DNA of 45,277 nt, taken from the NCBI GenBank assembly GCA_016791145.1, contig JAEUNJ010000279.1, positions 1-45,277 of the forward strand. The letters are read 5' to 3'. Numbering within the stretch: position 1 is the first letter of the stretch; each line of letters starts with the position of its first letter. Of the stretch, positions 41,401-45,277 are shown piece by piece. The position numbers and the translations under genes were made by a program. This stretch comes from Rhodocyclaceae bacterium. GTDB lineage: Bacteria > Pseudomonadota > Gammaproteobacteria > Burkholderiales > Rhodocyclaceae. The notes beneath the pieces were generated by a model. It saw nothing but the letters and a program-made list of their open reading frames with translations. It was not told where the DNA came from and ran no database searches.

Positions 41401-43374
41401 TCCGATTTCGCCGACAGCCTCACCGGCGGCGCCGGCAGCGACGCGCTGACCGGCATGGCCGGGAACGACACCCTGGATGGCGGCGCCGGTACGGACCGGG
41501 CCGACTACCGGGAGGAATTCGACGGCGACGGCACCGGTGACGGGCGTGGCGTCGCGGTCAACCTTTCGGCGTCCCCGGTGACCCTGTCCGGCCTCGGGCT
41601 GGCCGGGACCTGGAATGGCACCGCGGTGGCTTCGGTCACCGTGGCCGCGGGACGGGCGCTGGATGGCTGGGGCGGCACGGACGTCGTGCTGAACGTCGAG
41701 GACCTGCGCGGCACGCGTTATGCCGATGTGCTGATCGGCGGGGCGGCCGCCAACGTGCTGGACGGCCAGGAGGGCAACGACACCCTGGCCGGCGGCGCCG
41801 GCAACGACAGCTATCTGGTGGACAGCCTGGGCGATGTCGTGGTCGAGAATACGGGGGAGGGAACCGACACGGTCGAGGCCGCGATCACGGGTTACGTGCT
41901 GGCGGCCAACGTCGAGAACCTGGTTCTGCTGGCCGGCATCGCCGCGGGCACCGGCGGCGCCACGGACAACACCGTGACCGGCAATGCCATTGGCAATACC
42001 CTCGACGGCGCGGCCGGCAACGACACGCTCCTGGGTCTGGCCGGCAACGATACGCTGAGTGGCGGCGCCGACAACGACCTCCTGGATGGCGGCATCGGTG
42101 ACGACAGCATGGCCGGCGGCACCGGCAACGACACCTACCTGGTGGACAGCCTGGGCGATACGGAATTCGAGAGCGCCGGCCAGGGGACGGACACGGTCCA
42201 GGTGTCGGTGGAGGCCTATACGCTGGCGGCCGAGGTGGAGAACCTGGTCCTGCTGGGCAGCATCGTGGCGGGCAACGGGAACGCGCTTGGCAATCTCGTC
42301 ACCGGTAACGGCGCCGACAACCAGCTTGCCGGGGCGGCGGGCAACGACACCCTTTCCGGCGCCGCCGGCAACGATTCCCTCACAGGCGGGGCGGACAACG
42401 ATTCCCTTTCGGGCGGAGCCGGCAACGACACCCTGGACGGCGGCACGGGCAACGACACGCTGGCCGGCGGGGCGGGCAACGACACCTACCTGCTGGACGC
42501 CGTGGCGGATTCCCTGGTGGAGGCCGCGGGTGAGGGGGCGGATACGGTTCAGGCGACGGTCACCGGCTACACGCTGGCCGCCAACGTGGAAAACCTGGCG
42601 CTCATGGGCGCCGTGGCGGCCGGCGCCGGAAATGGCGACAACAACCTGTTGACCGGCAACGCGTCCGACAACACCCTGTCCGGCGGCGCCGGCAACGACA
42701 CCCTGAACGGCGCCGGCGGCCACGACAGCCTGGACGGGGGCCTGGGCACGGATTCGATGATCGGCGGGGCCGGCAATGACGTCTTCGTCGTGGATGCGGT
42801 GACGGACACGGTGCAGGAGAACATCGGCGAGGGGACCGACACGGTGCAGGCGACGGTGTCGGGCTACACGCTGGCCGGCAACGTGGAGAACCTCGTGCTG
42901 CTGGGCACCGTCGCCGCGGGCACCGGCAATGGCGGCGACAACCTCTTGACCGGCAACGCCGGCGGCAACAACCTGAACGGCGGCAGCGGAGGAAACGACA
43001 CCCTGGCCGGGGGCGGCGGCAACGACACCCTGACCGGCGGCACCGGAGGGGACCAGTTCCTGTTCGACGCGGCGCCGGCGGCCGGCAACGTGGACTCGGT
43101 CACCGATTTCGTCCACGGCACGGATGAACTGGTGTTCGATGGCGCGGCCTTCGGCGCCATCGGGGCGGCGGGTGCCTGGCTGGCCGGCGACGGACGCTTC
43201 AACAGCGGCGCCGGGTTCCTCGCCGGCCAGGACGCCAGCGACCGGATCATCTACAACACCACTACGGGCGATCTCTATTACGACGCGGACGGCAGCGGCG
43301 CCGGGGCGGCCCTCAAGATCGCCACGCTGACCACGAAGCCGGCCATCGACGCCACCGACATCACCGTCATCTGA
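35494..43374 (+). CDS. Giant RTX repeat protein (2626 residues), probable type I-secreted surface or matrix protein
   Basis: No signal peptide. Residues 1-1050: many units of GGAGNDTL-type Ca2+-binding nonapeptides alternating with D.VTENAGEGTDTV and LAANVENLVLTGTG segments. Residues ~1056-1568: a non-RTX, Thr/Ser/Ala/Gly-rich beta-strand segment (e.g. VEILSLVTTGG, TNFTNNGT-like VNFTNNGTASVDASD), like the beta-solenoid parts of secreted S-layer proteins. Residues ~1640-2080: repeats ending in DGWGGTD.L..I..LRGSAFADIL, as in serralysin-type C-terminal domains. Residues ~2080-2520: four more RTX/ENLVLLG units. The last ~107 residues (FLFDAAPAAGNVDSVTDF ..) look like a type I secretion end. The ATG has GGGAG ~10 nt upstream. 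The exporter is not in the window. Adhesin, S-layer or matrix function is inference. Confidence 0.9.
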   Translation: MSLIRNDIDLYVLGTDGDDLFDDLNNALAQTLQGAKGNDTYLVKGTAADTLLELPGQGVDTVVIDGVPVAAGSYALGANLENLVVRVAHGADRLWLGNDGANAITLQDSAGTRNDTLDGGAGNDTLAGGLGDDVYLVDAAGDLVVESAAGGVDLVQSAAATYTLGNSVEQLVLAGSGNSTGIGNGLDNVITGNAGNNSLDGGAGNDTLAGALGNDTLLGGTGDDLLDGGAGNDNLQGGAGNDSYRIETAADLITEAAGAGQDRVILADAVSAYLLPANVEDLFLADEDGALGGKSGTGNGSDNLIAGTAFADTMDGGAGNDTLHGAAGADSMTGGAGNDAFVVDDPGDVIGEKAGEGTDTAYATVNALLAANVENLVLSGTDDLIGIGNALANVLSGNAGHNLMTGGAGNDTLAGGAGDDTLQGGAGDDSYDLDSAADMVVERAGEGRDTVASSADVAAAANVENLVLTGTGSIRGVGNQLANQITGNGGHNTLDGGAGNDTLAGGAGNDTYVIDSAQDVVTENAGAGIDTVILSEYGAASGYVLAANLEHLRIDSGEGLLWGKGNGTDNALTGNAGANQLDGDAGNDSLYGGAGNDTLLGGAGNDLLEAGTGADVLRGGAGDDTYFINSTTDIVDESTAAAGAGIDTVVSNLRTTDLTVRAIFFGTLGAGGGNDVIENVTLGAAGVDAKGNVLANVIRGNAGANVLTGGDGNDTYYADLKDTVVEAAGAPAGVDTVVLDVGAANAGLPLIVLDMATRYANVENLTLLGTGNYGINGTGVANLLIGNDGDNLLNGLGGADDLRGGKGNDGYQVDNAGDKVTENAGEGTDTVYSQISYTLGNNLEHLWLTGAGSLSGTGNALDNLIRGTAAGNVLTGNDGNDSLHGYDGNDNLSGGNGNDLLDGGPGSDTLAGGAGDDTYVVWDAAAITEAAGQGSDTIVVNGNTAFATNAAPYVLGAALSVEVLAAAPGTAAVGLTGNVGDNRLVGNAGNNLLTGGGGNDSFDGNAGGNDTLVGGTGSDGFRFDGVANSLGGDTIDGGGGAGIDTLSALLNGASIGSSLSVSQVEILSLVTTGGASSVDFANVATSPMTQVNVSGSGNLSLANVAGGGTTPRFNLSAFTANFNANVLATGAADNLVIGLDRMSGDITFDADIDGLLTFDLVGTPTGGFNVVNRVGASPDLALTGTGNVDLENLDQTQLNTATQTILLDGFTGIAKLRVADASGGADLIRLLTNGSLATVDTAGMETLEVDTASEGGLSILSLTQATAGTVRVLGAQDLAIATMNAATFDASTYTGSMLRATNGASGAIWNFGKADVAARVTGGGGADTFNFALDAGTPSLDGSDRIDGGGGTDMVAATITGLSAAGPGGLHFTSIETVNFTNNGTASVDASDMGQANVTLAGTATVDAVFDTSLFNLGGNLTATAYAGDILVEAANTGSGHSYALGTGNHALHGSGGGVSDSFDFGSSVFNNLDLVDARDLGDADTLTATLGGGLTLVTGALHIHGVESLSFELTGDNVIDAADVRHAVSIQFTDAGSNAGTLTMSGFDADGLVVNKAATLTAAAAKLNLTGGAGNDDFTGGNGASGHDTLDGGGGDDLLTGLAGADSLAGSAGHDTLDGGAGADTLDGGAGDDRLVGGAGADSLVGGAGFDTLDYSSAAGAVTLFLGLAGTNNDGSGANDVLGTGLEQVIGGSGGDAITVDSGAGTVAGRGDDPFWLLEGRGGNDTLTGGANATVSKYGYFVLASYQSGNAAYVNLGGSAIAADAIVVGGTVLNPAIAMGAGSGFATGSGTDVLSNIDGVRGSAFADVLVGGGGSTNAVGNLVETFIGGQGNDFIAGSRNAALSGIVDTTDFDRADYAGDVAGIVASTALGMATDGWGGTDTLRDINILRGSAFADILAGRDTSGVGDQDFEAFEGMGGDDEMNGGLGFDRAEYRYSPAGVVANLGTGLASDGWGTTDHLSGFEALLGSDFADSLTGGAGSDALTGMAGNDTLDGGAGTDRADYREEFDGDGTGDGRGVAVNLSASPVTLSGLGLAGTWNGTAVASVTVAAGRALDGWGGTDVVLNVEDLRGTRYADVLIGGAAANVLDGQEGNDTLAGGAGNDSYLVDSLGDVVVENTGEGTDTVEAAITGYVLAANVENLVLLAGIAAGTGGATDNTVTGNAIGNTLDGAAGNDTLLGLAGNDTLSGGADNDLLDGGIGDDSMAGGTGNDTYLVDSLGDTEFESAGQGTDTVQVSVEAYTLAAEVENLVLLGSIVAGNGNALGNLVTGNGADNQLAGAAGNDTLSGAAGNDSLTGGADNDSLSGGAGNDTLDGGTGNDTLAGGAGNDTYLLDAVADSLVEAAGEGADTVQATVTGYTLAANVENLALMGAVAAGAGNGDNNLLTGNASDNTLSGGAGNDTLNGAGGHDSLDGGLGTDSMIGGAGNDVFVVDAVTDTVQENIGEGTDTVQATVSGYTLAGNVENLVLLGTVAAGTGNGGDNLLTGNAGGNNLNGGSGGNDTLAGGGGNDTLTGGTGGDQFLFDAAPAAGNVDSVTDFVHGTDELVFDGAAFGAIGAAGAWLAGDGRFNSGAGFLAGQDASDRIIYNTTTGDLYYDADGSGAGAALKIATLTTKPAIDATDITVI
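35854..43040 (+). repeat. Dispersed DNA repeats encoding RTX units
   Basis: The 19-mer GCCGGCAACGACACCCTGG and close variants recur throughout (for example at 35854 and 36986). At the 3' end four larger units of roughly 300-350 nt follow one another, with the VDSLGD/VDAVTD landmark at about 41818, 42139, 42493 and 42790. Codon choice within the repeats is very uniform, so recombination between units is likely to change the copy number. Confidence 0.8.
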
Positions 43375-43378
43375 ACGC

Positions 43379-43401
43379 CGCGGCGGTCCCTTGCCGCCGC
43401 G
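43379..43401 (+). promoter_or_regulatory. GC hairpin between the giant RTX gene and the 84-residue gene
   Basis: A perfect 8-bp stem CGCGGCGG / CCGCCGCG with a 7-nt loop, 5 nt after the RTX stop and 23 nt before the next start. No T-run follows. It may protect the 3' end of the RTX message or reduce read-through. Confidence 0.5.
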
Positions 43402-43424
43402 CCACCTGACTTGAGAGGAGTGCC

Positions 43425-43679
43425 ATGAACCAGACCTTCGCCGACACCGTCGGCAACATCACCGTCACCGGCGGGCTCGTGCGGATCGATTTCGTGAGCC
43501 TCGCGCCCCGCCAGCCCGAGGATCCCCAGGCGCCGCGCCAGTTCGAGATCACCCAGCGCGTGGTGCTGCCCATGGATGGCTTCCTGCGCGGCATGGCCGC
43601 CCAACAGGACATGATGAAGAAGCTGGTCGATGCCGGCGTCCTGACCATGAAGCCGAATCCGGACACTGCCACCGGCTGA
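43425..43679 (+). CDS. Small protein of unknown function between two secreted RTX genes
   Basis: The product is 84 residues with a good ribosome-binding site (GAGAGGAG, 6 nt before the ATG). It has no signal peptide, membrane span or RTX repeat, so it should be cytoplasmic unless co-exported. The predicted pattern is beta strands (NITVTGGLVRIDFVSLAP, then FEITQRVVLPM) and a C-terminal helix (DGFLRGMAAQQDMMKKLVDAGVL). This strand-strand-helix layout recalls DUF3467-like small proteins, but the resemblance is only by eye. Being sandwiched between a giant RTX protein and an RTX protease suggests a secretion or folding helper, an inhibitor of the protease, or a regulator; none is proven. Confidence 0.8.
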   Translation: MNQTFADTVGNITVTGGLVRIDFVSLAPRQPEDPQAPRQFEITQRVVLPMDGFLRGMAAQQDMMKKLVDAGVLTMKPNPDTATG

Positions 43680-43680
43680 C

Positions 43681-43709
43681 CGGCGGCGGGCGGCATCCCG
43701 TCGCCGCCG
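43681..43709 (+). promoter_or_regulatory. GC hairpin between the 84-residue gene and the protease gene
   Basis: A perfect 8-bp stem CGGCGGCG / CGCCGCCG with a 13-nt loop, starting 1 nt after the stop and ending 22 nt before the protease ATG. No T-run. It resembles the hairpin on the other side of the small gene. Confidence 0.5.
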
Positions 43710-43731
43710 TCTCCCGGGCATCTGAACTCCC

Positions 43732-45277
43732 ATGGCGACCCCGTCCCCCGGCGCCCTCCCGCTGACCGGCGATGCGCGCATCGACGGATTGGTGCAGGGC
43801 CATCACTGGGAATTTTCCGGCCCGGGCCATGCCCTGAGCTATTCGCTGCACAGCCTCGCGTCCTTCGGCGGCCCCTGGACGGCGGCGCTGCAGGCCGGCG
43901 TCGAGCAGGCCCTGGCGGCCTGGGCGGCCGTGGCGGACCTGCAATTCCTGAAGCTGCCGGCCACCGGCACCTTCAACACGTCCGCCGCCGACCTGGCCCT
44001 GACCCTGGTCGGGGGGGCCATGGGCAACCTTTCCCTGCCGGGCGGGCAACCGGCGGCCATGGGGCTGTTCCCGGATGCGGTGTGGGTGGATAACCAGTTT
44101 CTCCCGGCGCTGTCGGGACTGCCGCCGCCTTACAACTTCACCCGCGGCACCTACCCGAGGCCGGAAGGCGACGTCTTCCTGGACGACCGCCTGGCCCTGT
44201 TCGCCGCGACGGGACCGGGCAGCCTGGGCCTCGCGGTGCTGCTGCACGAGTTAGGCCACGTGCTGGGCCTCAAGCATCCCCACGACGACGGCGCCAACGG
44301 GCGGCCCGACTTCGCTTCCCTGGGCATCGGGGACCAGGACAATCCCTACCGGACCGTCATGACCTACGTCGGCCTCGACGGGGCCGTCGGGACCGGCCAC
44401 CAGGCGACGCCGATGCCGCTGGACATCCTGGCCGTCCAGTCCGTCTACGGCGCGAACCTGGGCTACCGCACCGGCAACGATACCTATGTCGTCCGCGCGG
44501 ATGGCGCCTTGCGCACCCTGTGGGATGCCGGAGGCATCGACACCCTGGACCTGCGGCAGGTTGCCGATCCCGGCTACCGGGGCGTCACGGTGGACCTGTC
44601 CTCCGATGGCGGTTGGGGCATCGCCGCCGGTCCCACCTCCGCCACGTACGTCGCCTTCGGCGTCCAGTTCGAGCAGGTGCTTGGCACGCCCGGAAACGAT
44701 GTGCTGACCGGCAACGTTGCCGACAACCTGCTGGATGGCCAGGCCGGATCCGACACCCTGGACGGCGGGCTCGGCAACGACACCTATGGCATCGACGACG
44801 ACGGCGATGTCATCCTCGCCGATCCCGGCGGCACGGAAACGGTGCGCGCGTCGCTCTCCTTCACCCTGCGGACAGACCTGGAGAACCTGGTGCTGCTGGG
44901 ACCGGCGGTCTCCGGGACGGGCAATGCCGGGGCGAACCTCATTTCCGGCAACGATGGAGCGAACCTCCTGGACGGGAGCGGGGGGGCCGACACGCTGTCG
45001 GGAGGCAAGGGAAACGATGTCTATCGTGTCGATGACGACGGCGACCGGATCGTCGAACCGGCCGGTGGCGGGGAAGACCTGGTCCATGCCTTCGTGTCCT
45101 GGTCGCTCGGCGACAACCTCGAGCATGGCGTCCTGCAAGGGTCGGATCCCCTGACCCTGGCCGGGAACGGGCTGCCCAATTCGCTGGCCGGGAATCTCGC
45201 CGACAATCACCTGACAGGGGCCGCGGGCAATGACACCCTGGAGGGTGGCGGCGGCAGGGACACGCTGTCCGGGGGGG
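43732..45277 (+). CDS. Serralysin-like metzincin protease with RTX repeats (3' end outside the window)
   Basis: The frame is open to the edge of the window (515 complete codons visible). The zinc site is [11 protein letters not shown] (His172, Glu173, His176, His182) followed by PHDDG, and the Met-turn is TVMTYVG (Met210); both are hallmarks of the M10 serralysin group. [14 protein letters not shown] and GNDTYVV lead into the beta-roll part, where RTX units ([22 protein letters not shown] ..) begin near residue 320. As in serralysins there is no signal peptide; export would be by type I secretion with a C-terminal signal beyond the edge. The ATG at 43732 lacks a clear ribosome-binding site. 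Possible substrates include the neighbouring giant RTX protein; that is inference. Confidence 0.9.
   Translation, partial: MATPSPGALPLTGDARIDGLVQGHHWEFSGPGHALSYSLHSLASFGGPWTAALQAGVEQALAAWAAVADLQFLKLPATGTFNTSAADLALTLVGGAMGNLSLPGGQPAAMGLFPDAVWVDNQFLPALSGLPPPYNFTRGTYPRPEGDVFLDDRLALFAATGPGSLGLAVLLHELGHVLGLKHPHDDGANGRPDFASLGIGDQDNPYRTVMTYVGLDGAVGTGHQATPMPLDILAVQSVYGANLGYRTGNDTYVVRADGALRTLWDAGGIDTLDLRQVADPGYRGVTVDLSSDGGWGIAAGPTSATYVAFGVQFEQVLGTPGNDVLTGNVADNLLDGQAGSDTLDGGLGNDTYGIDDDGDVILADPGGTETVRASLSFTLRTDLENLVLLGPAVSGTGNAGANLISGNDGANLLDGSGGADTLSGGKGNDVYRVDDDGDRIVEPAGGGEDLVHAFVSWSLGDNLEHGVLQGSDPLTLAGNGLPNSLAGNLADNHLTGAAGNDTLEGGGGRDTLSGG

Noticed and set aside
35854..43040. CRISPR-like pattern of regularly repeated short sequences
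   Set aside because: The repeats are in frame, encode GGxGxDxx nonapeptides and have no unique spacers of constant length.
40462..43116. Second long antisense frame (884 codons) under the RTX gene
   Set aside because: Same cause; it is a mirror of the repeats on the coding strand.
43680..45277. Type I secretion genes near the RTX genes
   Set aside because: I looked for ABC-transporter, membrane-fusion and TolC-like proteins in all frames of the window and found none; they must lie outside it.

Overview
The window is a GC-rich (roughly two-thirds G+C by eye) bacterial chromosome segment. Gene content and order point to a betaproteobacterium, most likely from the Rhodocyclales/Nitrosomonadales side. 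The clues are zipA-ligA adjacency, the long rpsB-tsf-pyrH-frr-uppS-cdsA-dxr-rseP-bamA-skp-lpxD-fabZ-lpxA-lpxB-rnhB run, a PEP-CTERM (exosortase-sorted) exported protein and a methylthioinosine phosphorylase. The genus assignment is inference; no rRNA or tRNA gene is present to settle it.

Layout. 1-3.6 kb: end of zipA, then ligA and a purine phosphoribosyltransferase. 3.6-4.66 kb: a regulatory gap, a PEP-CTERM protein and its terminator. 4.68-8.0 kb: typA on the minus strand with an overlapping 42-residue membrane-protein gene, and divergently mtnP-def. 8.0-10.7 kb: a 906-residue RTX protein on the minus strand with a triplicated N-terminal domain. 10.8-12.3 kb: an exonuclease/GIY-YIG/UvrC-like fusion. 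12.3-17.0 kb (minus): map-glnD-cyclic-nucleotide-binding protein-exported amidohydrolase, a tightly packed operon. 17.06-31.26 kb: promoter, leader and the 15-gene translation/isoprenoid/outer-membrane/lipid A run, in which most junctions overlap or nearly touch. 31.26-31.56 kb: a gap with a perfect 13-bp inverted repeat and a likely promoter. 31.56-35.36 kb: a TrmH/SpoU RNA methyltransferase translationally coupled to a TonB-dependent receptor, then an ABC-type binding protein. 35.4-45.28 kb: a secreted RTX locus with a 2626-residue RTX protein, an 84-residue unknown protein and a metzincin (serralysin-like) RTX protease that runs off the right edge.

How the genes work together. The core run links protein synthesis (S2, EF-Ts, RRF), UMP supply, undecaprenyl and CDP-diacylglycerol precursors, envelope stress proteolysis, beta-barrel assembly and lipid A synthesis. 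The accessory parts are mostly about the cell surface: two RTX proteins and an RTX protease that need a type I secretion system not found in this window, a PEP-CTERM protein that needs an exosortase elsewhere, and a TonB receptor.

The best candidates for something undescribed are: the giant RTX protein / 84-residue protein / metzincin cassette, with GC-rich hairpins on both sides of the small gene; the triplicated ~156-residue domain of the 906-residue RTX protein; the operator-like palindrome beside the -35 of the PEP-CTERM gene; and the small membrane-protein gene overlapping the end of typA.
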